DNA from: Prochlorococcus sp. AG-355-P07
Lineage (GTDB): Bacteria > Cyanobacteriota > Cyanobacteriia > PCC-6307 > Cyanobiaceae
DNA: 64,000 bases
Direction: 5' to 3'
Assembly (NCBI GenBank): GCA_003280575.1
Contig: QCEN01000001.1
Coordinates: forward strand, 1-64,000
The position numbers and the translations under genes are program-made. Positions 29,621-36,227 of this stretch are shown here, piece by piece. Position 1 is the first letter of the stretch. Each line of letters opens with the position of its first letter. The notes under the pieces are model-generated. The model was not told the origin of the DNA. It worked only from the letters and a program-made list of their open reading frames with translations, and made no database searches.

Positions 29621-29806
29621 TTCAGAGAAACTACCAGCTTCAAAGTCATTGAGCCTAGCTTCTAAACCGTCTACACGGCTATTTGTTACTGCAATTTCTT
29701 CTGCAGCGTTGAAGTCATTAATAGTAACTTCGTTAGCAGTAGCTGCAACAGGGGCTAGTAAGCCTAGTGTTGCAGGAGCTACAAGCAAGCTTTTAAAAAG
29801 CTTCAT
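28577..29806 (-). CDS. som: Outer-membrane porin B (Som type)
   Basis: This 409-residue porin has the same signal peptide as porin A. A short periplasmic segment with a coiled-coil pattern (AVTNSRVDGLEARLNDFE) follows, then the same barrel. The heptad segment corresponds to the cell-wall-side region usual in Som porins. The ATG at 29806 has GAGG upstream; an earlier in-frame ATG would add 12 residues unlike a signal peptide. Several in-frame cysteines in the barrel (ACAYSSFTDLLGDCG) may form a disulfide. It is the likely ancestral form. Confidence 0.9.
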   Translation of the reverse strand: MKLFKSLLVAPATLGLLAPVAATANEVTINDFNAAEEIAVTNSRVDGLEARLNDFEAGSFSETTTASFGTTFYVGTVDAGDENGVTTFTYDFGLDLETSFTGEDSLEIAIVGGNAMGGDNAVDDYMDGDGTGDVLTLDGIAYTFPLGGFTISTGDDVGADALFSGACAYSSFTDLLGDCGTGEVGGSGDSGVAASYDFGNGLTFAAGIAGGGQSAAADAVDATVTVSGVQAGSIVAEGDLEIAIAGDGDATALTVTETTAAVDAAPLGLLSDQDESTVAFELAYTADTFALSAAYTDDDNGGGNTEATFYSFQAAFTPDAPYSISAGFEFDDDEDSGYFVGVTSEVGVGELSVGMATQGLAADHADNLQYELAYSYPVNDGMTITPGVFIAEDAVEDEFGFVVTTSFSF

Positions 29807-29971
29807 AAATTCCTCACACGAATTTAAAGTACACTTCATCATAGAACACGTATGTATACAAATTCAAGTAACAACGTATACAATTCTAAAATTTGTGTGA
29901 CAGTTTAAATATTTTCACACAAGTGTAATAGTTAATAAAAATGTGACTTTTATAAATCTTTTTTTAGTGAG

Positions 29972-30151
29972 TTACTTCAATCTAGTATTTAATTTTTTTG
30001 AAATCTTATAAGTAACTTCTTTTGTTTTATATTTTTTCTTTTTATTTTTACTTATTGATTCAACAAACCACCCAGAAGCCAACCTTGTATCTATCTCTTC
30101 GTAATCCGATTTCAAGTCAAGTTTATTCAACGATTTCTTTAAATAATCCAT
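29972..30151 (-). CDS. Small basic protein, unknown
   Basis: This 59-residue protein (start MDYLKKSLNKLDLKS) is rich in lysine, with the central segment LASGWFVESISKNKKKKYK. I prefer the ATG at 30151 over an upstream GTG at 30181. It lies alone between the porins and a small membrane protein gene. Function unknown. Confidence 0.5.
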   Translation of the reverse strand: MDYLKKSLNKLDLKSDYEEIDTRLASGWFVESISKNKKKKYKTKEVTYKISKKLNTRLK

Positions 30152-30348
30152 ATTTATATGAAGATTTAAAAAATATAGCACTTAAATTTTAATTAAACAA
30201 AAAAAATTTTACTTTCCTATCGAATACCTTTACAATAAATCAAAAGTAAATCTTTAGAAAAAAGAAAAATACCAATATTTCTACTCAACCTAAAAATTTT
30301 TTAGTTAGATTTATCAAAATTTTATAAACCTGAGGAGCACAAGGTTAA

Positions 30349-30453
30349 ATGACTCAAATCAATTTAATGATAAATTCTCTCCCGAGAGATCTTTTAGAAT
30401 TTGCATTTTTTTTATTAGTTGGATTTACAGCGGGTTCACTTGGCATAGTTTAA
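30349..30453 (+). CDS. 34-residue single-span membrane protein, unknown
   Basis: This tiny protein (MTQINLMINSLPRDLLEFAF and then a hydrophobic FLLVGFTAGSLGIV tail) has one membrane span ending at the C-terminus. A GAGGAG sequence lies 10-15 bases before the ATG, a good ribosome site. It may be a thylakoid or photosystem-associated peptide, but I do not recognise it. Confidence 0.6.
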   Translation: MTQINLMINSLPRDLLEFAFFLLVGFTAGSLGIV

Positions 30454-30536
30454 AAAGACAAAATTTGAATATAATTCTCTAATATTCTCGAACGTTTTTA
30501 ATTGACTTAAACAGAAAACTTTATTGAATATTGTTC

Positions 30537-31049
30537 TTAATAAGAAATCATTGATTCAACAGGAAAATTAAATTTTTTCCTGCCCTCTAAACTATTTAAT
30601 TCCACTACAGTTATTAAACCTTTTATTTCCTTACAATTAGACCTTACCATACTTGCAACACATTCAACTGTACCACCTGTAGCTAAGAGATCATCTACAA
30701 TCACAAAGGAATTAAATTTTTCAATAGCTTTCTCTTGAATGGAAAGTGTATTTTTTCCGTACTCTAAATTATATTTTTGTTCAATAATTTTCCCAGGAAG
30801 TTTTCCAGGTTTTCTGGCTACTATCATTGGCATAGAAGTATTCAAAGCAATCGCCGAACCAAAAATAAAACCTCTAGCGTCTATTGAAATGATTGCTTCT
30901 GAACTTTTTACAATTTCACTTAAAGACATTTTAGAAATTAGTTTGCGAAAGATTTCAGGACTTTGAATTATGCCCATAACATCTTTAAAATCTATTCCTT
31001 TTTTTGGAAAGTCTTTATAGGTAAATATCAAGTCTCTTAGTTCTTCCAT
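30537..31049 (-). CDS. apt: Adenine phosphoribosyltransferase
   Basis: Apt converts adenine and PRPP to AMP in purine salvage. The 170-residue protein has the family block ISIDARGFIFGSAIAL and the PRPP loop FVIVDDLLATGGT. Length is typical. It lies immediately before the tRNA-Pro insertion site and is the last recognisable core gene on this side of the array. Confidence 0.96.
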   Translation of the reverse strand: MEELRDLIFTYKDFPKKGIDFKDVMGIIQSPEIFRKLISKMSLSEIVKSSEAIISIDARGFIFGSAIALNTSMPMIVARKPGKLPGKIIEQKYNLEYGKNTLSIQEKAIEKFNSFVIVDDLLATGGTVECVASMVRSNCKEIKGLITVVELNSLEGRKKFNFPVESMISY

Positions 31050-31227
31050 AAATTAATGATTCAAATTAATTTCAACAATTCAACTTTATTTTCTTTATAT
31101 CTTAACCAAGTCCATTGTCTAGAAAAAGGGACCAAAAACTCTTTATTAGCCAATAAAGTATGTTTTTATAAATTATTCACAAATCAAGTCTTTTATAGAT
31201 ACATGTTATGGACTAATATCTTATAAG

Positions 31228-31301
31228 CGGGGCGTGGCGCAGCTTGGTAGCGCGGGTGCTTTGGGAGCACTAGGTCGCAGGTTCGAATCCTGTCGCCCCG
31301 A
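31228..31301 (+). tRNA. trnP: tRNA-Pro(UGG), intact; anchor of the cassette array
   Basis: The 74-base tRNA has acceptor arms CGGGGCG / CGCCCCG, D-arm GGCGCAGCTTGGTAGCGC, anticodon loop TTTGGGA (anticodon TGG) and T-arm CAGGTTCGAATCCTG. The discriminator base is A and CCA is not encoded. It is the only complete copy here; eleven copies of its 3' part follow over the next 30 kb. Confidence 0.97.
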
Positions 31302-31323
31302 CTCTTAAAAACCAAGTCATACT

Positions 31324-31349
31324 AGCGAGTTACCCAGACTCGCTTTTTT
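31324..31349 (+). terminator. Terminator after tRNA-Pro (left end of C1)
   Basis: GCGAGT and ACTCGC form a stem followed by a T-run. The same module follows several partial tRNA copies, twice with compensating base changes. Confidence 0.82.
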
Positions 31350-31359
31350 AATGAATAAA

Positions 31360-31393
31360 TTGACATCACTCTCTTGATGTCAGTTTGATGTCA
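31360..31393 (+). repeat. C1 left arm sites
   Basis: TTGACATCA (inverted, 31360-31368) is followed by TTGATGTCA at 31374 and 31385, 11 bp apart. Confidence 0.85.
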
Positions 31394-31466
31394 ATATATA
31401 TGCTTATCACTATGGTTTAATTAAAAAAAACATATAGGATTAAAAAAAAATTATTTTAAATCTGTT

Positions 31467-31916
31467 TTGAGAAAAATTTTATTTTTAATTTCAACTCTGT
31501 GTTGCATATTTGGGCTGACAAATGGCATTGCATTAGCTGGTCCTTTTACTGACGAATTTTCTAAATGCTTAGTTTTGTCTACGACCGAAAAAGATAAACA
31601 AAAACTTATAAGGTGGATAGTAAAAGTCTATTCAGATCATCCTAGTCTTAGCGATATATCTAAAATAAGCTCTAACAAAAAGTTAATGGTAGATAAAGAG
31701 ATAGGGGAAGTATTCACAAGTTTATTAGCTGAAAAATGCAGAGATAAAGCAATAAAGGCCATAGAGCTCGAGGGGGATATGGTCCTCTTTACTGCTTTCA
31801 GAACGTTAGGAGAAGTTGCTGGTCAGCAATTATTGAATGATGAAAATGTTCAAAATTCTCTTAATGAATTCACTAAATATGTTGACTATGAAAAATTAGA
31901 CTATATCAATGATTGA
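31467..31916 (+). CDS. Secreted helical protein in C1, unknown
   Basis: This 149-residue protein has a signal peptide (KILFLISTLCCIFGLTNGIALAG) and a mature part rich in charged helices, with two cysteines (FSKCLVL and AEKCRDK). The start is TTG at 31467; no ATG fits. It is the only gene of cassette C1, lying between the left and right arm sites. Function unknown; export to the periplasm or outside is inferred from the signal. Confidence 0.65.
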   Translation: MRKILFLISTLCCIFGLTNGIALAGPFTDEFSKCLVLSTTEKDKQKLIRWIVKVYSDHPSLSDISKISSNKKLMVDKEIGEVFTSLLAEKCRDKAIKAIELEGDMVLFTAFRTLGEVAGQQLLNDENVQNSLNEFTKYVDYEKLDYIND

Positions 31917-31941
31917 ATATTTTCTTGATTCCAAAAATGGC

Positions 31942-31961
31942 TTGATGTCAAATTGATGTCA
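31942..31961 (+). repeat. C1 right arm sites
   Basis: TTGATGTCA at 31942 and 31953, 11 bp apart, matching the left arm word. Confidence 0.87.
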
Positions 31962-32049
31962 TTTGCTATAAAAACAAATATTAAAAAATAAAATATTCTT
32001 TTAAAAACATTGCAAATACTATTGAGCGGGTGCTTCATTATTATTTCGA

Positions 32050-32095
32050 GTGCTTTGGGAGCACTAGGTCGCAGGTTCGAATCCTGTCGCCCCGA
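32050..32095 (+). repeat. Partial tRNA-Pro copy 1 (46 nt)
   Basis: Identical to the tRNA-Pro 3' part from the anticodon arm (GTGCTTTGGG) to the discriminator base. It lacks the acceptor 5' strand and the D-arm, so it cannot make a tRNA. Confidence 0.95.
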
Positions 32096-32117
32096 CTCTT
32101 AAAAACCAAGTCATACT

Positions 32118-32144
32118 AGAGAGTTTCCCAAACTCTCTTTTTTT
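32118..32144 (+). terminator. Terminator, left end of C2
   Basis: The stem AGAGAGTTT / AACTCTCT with loop CCCA is followed by a T-run. Compared with the GCGAGT/ACTCGC version, both strands changed together. Confidence 0.85.
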
Positions 32145-32169
32145 ATTGTTTACATTCTCACATGAGAAA

Positions 32170-32191
32170 GGGGCTCTAGGGGAGGCTCTAG
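32170..32191 (+). repeat. C2 left arm sites
   Basis: GGGGCTCTAG at 32170 and GAGGCTCTAG at 32182, 12 bp apart, followed at once by the palindrome ATCTTCGAAGAT. Confidence 0.75.
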
Positions 32192-32450
32192 GATCTTCGA
32201 AGATTCCCTAAATGGTGCGGGGTTCATACCCTTACAAAATTTTTTATAAACAATATTTCTTGCCTCCAGCCAATACAAAGTTTGGACAAGAAAGACTATT
32301 TTCTATAGAGGAACTCTCATTATCATCAGAAATATCACCTGAAAAATTTACACCCATAAGGATTACGTTTTTCTCTAAATACCTAAAAATTTTTTTATAG
32401 ACTTGTTCATATGTTTTGTATGGCATTAGTGTAGGTGTCTTATGAAGTTT

Positions 32451-33089
32451 TTACCATTCGCCATTTCGACAAAGATATTCAGCACCCGAGCCTGGGTCTA
32501 CAAAACAAGCTTTTTTACCTGTGTCGATGTTATATGAGAATGTAGGCAACTCGCTCTCATCTTCAGATACAAGCTTCATTTCTCCATTCGTTGGACAAAG
32601 AATAGTCGCACCATGTACTTTTCTATCGTTTCCTATATAGAATCCAGCAACATTCTTTTTCCTTGATTTATAACCATCAACTTCTGGAACAGTTATTAAA
32701 CCTTGTCCTTGATCTGCAATTTTTGCAGCACATTCTTTTACCATTGTTGCAAGTGTATTTGCAGCAGCACTAGCCTTAGCTTTTGGTCTAATATCAACCA
32801 CTGGTGGCACTAAGAGTAACGCAAAGAATAAAACTCCGAAGCCTCCTAAAAATACCGCACAACCTTTTAAACAACCATTTCTAATTGTCTCTCCCCTCAT
32901 TTGATCTAACGAGTAACGAGCAAGAAGTTTTCCTTCAGTAGAAATTAAGTGATAATAATTATCTAAGATTCCACTTTGTTCAGGATCACCATATGTACCA
33001 GTTTTTATCTGCCCTTTTCTTGAAGCTAATTCGTATGCCTTTGTATATAATTTCCATTCGCTATCTTTATCTTTGTTTTTCTTAGACAT
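32451..33089 (-). CDS. Membrane-anchored protein with pilin-like C-terminal region, in C2
   Basis: This 212-residue protein has a soluble N-terminal part of about 75 residues, one membrane span (GGFGVLFFALLLVPPVV) and an exported C-terminal part. That part resembles the variable region of cyanobacterial type IV pilins (AAANTLATMVKECAAK, ending GAEYLCRNGEW with four or more cysteines). Unlike a pilin it has no short prepilin leader with GF-TLIE. It may be a pilin-derived surface protein. It is the main cargo of C2, on the strand opposite to the tRNA. Confidence 0.65.
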   Translation of the reverse strand: MSKKNKDKDSEWKLYTKAYELASRKGQIKTGTYGDPEQSGILDNYYHLISTEGKLLARYSLDQMRGETIRNGCLKGCAVFLGGFGVLFFALLLVPPVVDIRPKAKASAAANTLATMVKECAAKIADQGQGLITVPEVDGYKSRKKNVAGFYIGNDRKVHGATILCPTNGEMKLVSEDESELPTFSYNIDTGKKACFVDPGSGAEYLCRNGEW

Positions 33090-33185
33090 AAAAAAAGAGA
33101 GTTTTATTCCACTAAGTTTAGATCTGCCTTCTTAAAAAACCATCAAATTTACTGACTTGGTTAACACAAGGTACTAGATCTCTCA

Positions 33186-33210
33186 GGGGGGATCTGTAGG
33201 GGGATCTAGG
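33186..33210 (+). repeat. C2 right arm sites
   Basis: GATCT units at 33191 and 33203 in a G-rich context (GGGGGATCTAGG), 12 bp apart. The palindrome ATCTTCGAAGAT follows at 33231. Confidence 0.75.
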
Positions 33211-33336
33211 ATCTATAAAGACCTTATAAAATCTTCGAAGATATTCCCATTTTGAGTCTCAAACTTGTTCCACCCTCTGCAAATAATTAAGGCTATAACT
33301 ACGATTTTGAGGAAATTGCCTTTGATAGATCGAGTC

Positions 33337-33379
33337 CTTTGGGAGCACTAGGTCGCAGGTTCGAATCCTGTCGCCCCGA
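33337..33379 (+). repeat. Partial tRNA-Pro copy 2 (43 nt)
   Basis: Identity to tRNA-Pro starts at CTTTGGGAGCAC, three bases later than in most copies, and runs to the discriminator base. Confidence 0.95.
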
Positions 33380-33401
33380 CTCTTAAAAACCAAGTCATAC
33401 T

Positions 33402-33428
33402 AGAGAGTTTCCCAGACTCTCTTTTTTA
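33402..33428 (+). terminator. Terminator, left end of C3
   Basis: The stem AGAGAGT / ACTCTCT with a T-run, the same compensated variant as in C2. Confidence 0.83.
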
Positions 33429-33452
33429 TTGTTTACATTCTCACATGAGAAA

Positions 33453-33474
33453 GGGGCGCTAGAGGGGGCGCTAG
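33453..33474 (+). repeat. C3 left arm sites
   Basis: GGGGCGCTAG at 33453 and 33465, 12 bp apart. Confidence 0.82.
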
Positions 33475-33590
33475 CATCTTCGAAGATTCTGAAAAGGTGC
33501 TTAATTTGCAAGATTGAAATAAGAAATAAAAGTGTACTTAAATCGGTGCAAGTAGTAAGCGTTTCATCTAATAACTATAAAAAGTTCTTG

Positions 33591-33842
33591 TTAGCGAAAA
33601 AACTCTTTGATTTGACTTTCAGTAACAGTTTTAAAGTCTGGACAACTATTTTCACTTAAGCCTTGGGAATTATTGTTTACGATACACGCACAAGTTCTTT
33701 CAATACCTCTTGCCTCTACAAAAAGTCTTCTATTTGATGAATCATCTATGAAGTCTGCTATACATTCATCCTCTAGCTGTTCGAGATAACCAGAATGAAC
33801 TGGAAAAATAAAAAAAGTCAACAAGACAAATAATAGCTTCAT
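33591..33842 (-). CDS. Small secreted cysteine-containing protein in C3
   Basis: This 83-residue protein has a signal peptide (MKLLFVLLTFFIFPVHSG) and four cysteines in the mature part (DECIAD, TCACIV, NSCPDF). The C-x-C plus C pattern recalls the core-genome protein at 6964-7257. It is downstream of the larger secreted protein gene of the same cassette. Function unknown. Confidence 0.6.
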   Translation of the reverse strand: MKLLFVLLTFFIFPVHSGYLEQLEDECIADFIDDSSNRRLFVEARGIERTCACIVNNNSQGLSENSCPDFKTVTESQIKEFFR

Positions 33843-33910
33843 ATTTAAACGATTTTTAAAACGTATTTCTTTTAATGATAGTTAAGAAGTGATTCTAAGA
33901 AATTGAAACT

Positions 33911-34321
33911 TTAAAAGCATGAAAAACTACTAACATGCCTACCAGAATAACCTTGACAGTTTGCTGGTCTTTGAGAATCATACGTAGGTTGTTGAATAAT
34001 TGTTGAAGTAGGAGTTGAATCCCTATAAATTACTTTTGGATTATTTCGATTTAATAATTCATGTCTTCTGGCTTCTCTATCCAACCTATCTTCTTCTCTT
34101 CTGGATTCTTCCTCCCTATATTCTGCAGCGGCTTCAAGACCCTCTGCCAATTTGAGCCAAAATCCCTTTTTATTTTTCTTTTCATTTTTACTATTAGCTT
34201 TCACACAACCCATATAATCAGAAACATCTTTGCAAAGGTTATGAACTGCAGGATCCACTCCTGCATTAACAGCAGTAGGTAAAGCGAGGGCAGCTATTAA
34301 AGGTATTAAAAATCTTTTCAC
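33911..34321 (-). CDS. Secreted charged coiled-coil protein with shared leader, in C3
   Basis: This 136-residue protein starts with MKRFLIPLIAALALPTAVNA, nearly the same signal peptide as the protein at 58923 in cassette C10. The mature N-terminus VDPAVHNLCKDVSDYMGCVK resembles that of the TPR protein in C7. A strongly charged helix (YREEESRREEDRLDREARR) and a tail with three cysteines follow. The start codon is GTG. Its 5' leader resembles those in C7, C10 and C12. Function unknown. Confidence 0.65.
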   Translation of the reverse strand: MKRFLIPLIAALALPTAVNAGVDPAVHNLCKDVSDYMGCVKANSKNEKKNKKGFWLKLAEGLEAAAEYREEESRREEDRLDREARRHELLNRNNPKVIYRDSTPTSTIIQQPTYDSQRPANCQGYSGRHVSSFSCF

Positions 34322-34330
34322 AAAAAAAGG

Positions 34331-34362
34331 AGCTAATTGACCTTTATTCTAATTCGACTTTC
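34331..34362 (-). promoter_or_regulatory. Shared leader/promoter element upstream of the C3 secreted gene
   Basis: On the minus strand the sequence has AGTCGAATTAGAATAA followed by AATTAGCTCC, matching the leader of the gene at 63247-63540 and, more loosely, those at 41341 and 58881. Confidence 0.5.
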
Positions 34363-34416
34363 CTAAAAAACTATCAAATCTCCGACCTGTTTAACAGAGG
34401 GCACTAGGTCGTAGAG

Positions 34417-34438
34417 GGGGCGCTAAGGGGGGCTCTAA
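34417..34438 (+). repeat. C3 right arm sites
   Basis: GGGGCGCTAA at 34417 and GGGGCTCTAA at 34429, 12 bp apart. Confidence 0.78.
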
Positions 34439-34562
34439 GTTCTATAAACATATTGCATAATCTTCGAAGATTTAGCAATAAGCTGTCTCAAACTCGTTCC
34501 ACCATCTACAGTTAGTCTAGGCTATAACTAAAGTCTCAAGGTTTTCTTAAAAATAACGCCCA

Positions 34563-34608
34563 GTGCTTTGGGAGCACTAGGTCGCAGGTTCGAATCCTGT
34601 CGCCCCGA
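34563..34608 (+). repeat. Partial tRNA-Pro copy 3 (46 nt)
   Basis: Exact copy of the tRNA-Pro 3' part, from GTGCTTTGGG to the discriminator base. Confidence 0.95.
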
Positions 34609-34630
34609 CTCTTAAAACCAAGTCATACTA

Positions 34631-34656
34631 GCGAGTTACCCAGACTCGCTTTTTTA
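34631..34656 (+). terminator. Terminator, left end of C4
   Basis: Stem GCGAGT / ACTCGC followed by seven T, like that after the intact tRNA-Pro. Confidence 0.82.
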
Positions 34657-34665
34657 ATGGAAAAA

Positions 34666-34699
34666 TTGACATCACTCTCTTGATATCAGTTTGATGTCA
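34666..34699 (+). repeat. C4 left arm sites
   Basis: TTGACATCA (inverted, 34666-34674), TTGATATCA at 34680 (one base changed) and TTGATGTCA at 34691, with 11-bp spacing between the direct pair. Confidence 0.83.
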
Positions 34700-34719
34700 A
34701 TTTTCAATATTCCTCAAAC

Positions 34720-35082
34720 TTATTTGTTTAATTTGGCAATTTTAAATTTTCTTCTGGCTAACCATTCTTTTCTATCTCTTACAACATTTGAAGATGTTTC
34801 AAGAATTAATCCCATAACAAGTAGAAAATTAGCAAATTGAAGTATAGGGTCTAGTCTCCAGCCTTGAAAAAATAATATTCCTCCAACCAAAAGAGAACCA
34901 ATAAATCTTCCAATTCCCATCAATAATATACAAATCAAACGTTTAATAGAAGCTTTATTATTTTTTGTTCTTCTATCAAGCAAAAAAATTATTTGAGCAA
35001 TTGATGCCGGTGCAGAAATTACTCCAAAGATAGCGAGAACTATTCCCGTTATTGATGCCCAATTAAGGGAGGCGTTGACCAT
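34720..35082 (-). CDS. Ycf66-like membrane protein in C4
   Basis: This 120-residue protein starts MVNASLNWASITGIVLAIFG and carries the block GGILFFQGWRLDPILQFANF, which I recognise from the Ycf66 family conserved in cyanobacteria and some plastids. It has three hydrophobic segments. The middle region (RRTKNNKASIKRLICILL) differs from typical Ycf66. Family function is unknown. Its presence as array cargo is odd; a core copy elsewhere in the genome is possible but not visible here. Confidence 0.65.
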   Translation of the reverse strand: MVNASLNWASITGIVLAIFGVISAPASIAQIIFLLDRRTKNNKASIKRLICILLMGIGRFIGSLLVGGILFFQGWRLDPILQFANFLLVMGLILETSSNVVRDRKEWLARRKFKIAKLNK

Positions 35083-35183
35083 TTTTGAACTTTATTCTTA
35101 ATTATATTTTTAATGTCAAATGAAAAAATTATATTGCACACACAAGGATTATAGAAAATAATAAGATTTAAATTCTTAATTTC

Positions 35184-35903
35184 TTGAATTTAAAAAAATC
35201 AAATAAATCTCAAGAAGGGTTTTCATTAATCGAATTAGTTGTGGTTACTGCAGTGTTAGCCACATTGTCTGCTATTGCAATTCCTCGTTTTATGGGGATT
35301 ATAAATAATGCAAGATTACAAGGTTCTAAACAGAATTTATCTAATTGTGCAAAAGAATGTATTTATGATTCAAATAAGAAACCTGAATTAGGATCGATTC
35401 CAGGAGTAATCTTTGAAGGTGGAAAAGATTGCAAATCAATAGCAAAGGCAACTATTAATGAAGAATGTTGTATCTCGATAAATTTAGAAACCTTGAAAAA
35501 GAATGCAAATAATATATGGCCAAGCAATTATTCAGCTTGTGATTTGACTTCTTGCGAAACGATATCTAAAAGTGAAATTAGTGGTAATAGTGAAAGTAGT
35601 GGTAATAGTGAAAGTAGTGGGGGTGGGAAAGGAAATGAAAATGATGATACTTGCAATGGGAATCCAAACGTAACCAAAGATGGGTTTTATAAAGACCCTT
35701 CAGCAATTGGCCAAAATTGTGTTGGTTATGGAGGAATAACAAATGTAAAAAATTATAATTTCACATATTGCAGCTGTGATAGACCTTGTGATCAATATGG
35801 GCAACTATATGCTTGTGGTACTCAGGAAGAAATTAACGAGACATTAAAAACTTTTTGTGAAGAAACTGGTTGGGGAAAGAATGCGCAGGTTCCTTATTGT
35901 TAG
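35184..35903 (+). CDS. Type IV pilin-like protein in C4
   Basis: This 239-residue protein has a short basic leader and the prepilin cleavage motif (EG|FSLIELVVVTAVLATLSAIA, with Glu at mature position 5), so it should be processed by prepilin peptidase and built into a pilus or pseudopilus. A cysteine-rich middle, a tandem Ser/Gly/Asn repeat (SGNSES units, about 35578-35620) and a cysteine-rich tail (CDRPCDQYGQLYACG) follow. The start is TTG at 35184. It is probably a minor pilin. Confidence 0.8.
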   Translation: MNLKKSNKSQEGFSLIELVVVTAVLATLSAIAIPRFMGIINNARLQGSKQNLSNCAKECIYDSNKKPELGSIPGVIFEGGKDCKSIAKATINEECCISINLETLKKNANNIWPSNYSACDLTSCETISKSEISGNSESSGNSESSGGGKGNENDDTCNGNPNVTKDGFYKDPSAIGQNCVGYGGITNVKNYNFTYCSCDRPCDQYGQLYACGTQEEINETLKTFCEETGWGKNAQVPYC

Positions 35904-35922
35904 TGATGTCAAATTGATGTCA
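35904..35922 (+). repeat. C4 right arm sites
   Basis: TGATGTCA at 35904 and 35915, 11 bp apart. The first copy begins right after the pilin stop codon. Confidence 0.85.
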
Positions 35923-36010
35923 TTCTCTTAAAAATTTAGAATTACTTTTAATTAATAACTTAAGAAGTATTGATAATACTAAAGACGTAGTGCTCGCTTT
36001 GGGGTGTCGA

Positions 36011-36056
36011 GTGCTTTGGGAGCACTAGGTCGCAGGTTCGAATCCTGTCGCCCCGA
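36011..36056 (+). repeat. Partial tRNA-Pro copy 4 (46 nt)
   Basis: Exact 3' copy. An imperfect duplicate of the anticodon region (GCTTTGGGG) lies about 20 bases before it. Confidence 0.95.
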
Positions 36057-36080
36057 CTCAATCAAAACCAAGTCATAGTA

Positions 36081-36106
36081 GCGAGTTTCCCAGACTCGCT
36101 TTTTTA
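36081..36106 (+). terminator. Terminator, left end of C5
   Basis: Stem GCGAGT / ACTCGC followed by a T-run. Confidence 0.82.
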
Positions 36107-36115
36107 TTGAAAATA

Positions 36116-36152
36116 TTTGTCCACGCATAAAGTGGACAGATAGTGGACAAAT
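36116..36152 (+). repeat. C5 left arm sites
   Basis: TTTGTCCAC (inverted, 36116-36124), GTGGACAGAT at 36132 and GTGGACAAAT at 36143, direct spacing 11 bp. Confidence 0.87.
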
Positions 36153-36227
36153 CATCATTTCACTAAATTAATACTGTGTAGACTTTTTGAAATATTGAGA
36201 ATATAAAAATATAAATGAATTTTTTCT

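Larger units (their letters stand above)
31302..32095 (+). mobile_element. Cassette C1 (arm word TTGATGTCA)
   Basis: This unit runs from the end of tRNA-Pro to the end of the first partial copy. It carries a terminator hairpin, a left arm with one inverted and two direct copies of the word, one secreted-protein gene, and a right arm with two direct copies. Both arms share one word and 11-bp spacing. Just before the partial tRNA, GCGGGTGCTT (32026-32035) is an extra short copy of tRNA sequence, perhaps a crossover scar. Confidence 0.75.
32096..33379 (+). mobile_element. Cassette C2 (left word GGCTCTAG, right word GGATCT)
   Basis: This unit carries a terminator, a left arm with 12-bp spacing, a gene for a membrane/pilin-like protein on the minus strand, and a right arm with 12-bp spacing but a different word. 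Both ends carry the palindrome ATCTTCGAAGAT (32193-32204 and 33231-33242). The mismatch suggests a hybrid of two elements. The right end is nearly identical to that of the large cassette C9. Confidence 0.65.
33380..34608 (+). mobile_element. Cassette C3 (arm word GGGGCGCTA)
   Basis: This unit has a terminator, a left arm and a right arm with the same G-rich word at 12-bp spacing (the last right unit differs by one base), and the palindrome ATCTTCGAAGAT beside both arms (33476-33487 and 34460-34471). Two small secreted-protein genes lie between, on the minus strand. Confidence 0.72.
34609..36056 (+). mobile_element. Cassette C4 (arm word TTGATGTCA, as C1)
   Basis: This unit has the same arm word, spacing and inverted left copy as C1 but different cargo: a Ycf66-like membrane protein on the minus strand and a pilin-like protein on the plus strand. 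Reuse of the word with other cargo argues that the word belongs to the mobility system and not to the cargo. Confidence 0.75.

Noticed and set aside
32050-32095. Partial copies as functional tRNA-Pro genes
   Set aside because: All lack the 5' acceptor strand and D-arm, so they cannot fold as tRNAs. Only 31228-31301 is complete.
32244-32426. A 60-codon minus-strand frame downstream of the C2 gene
   Set aside because: It has a plausible ending but no ribosome site and no recognisable features; there is an equally long frame on the other strand. Not strong enough to call.
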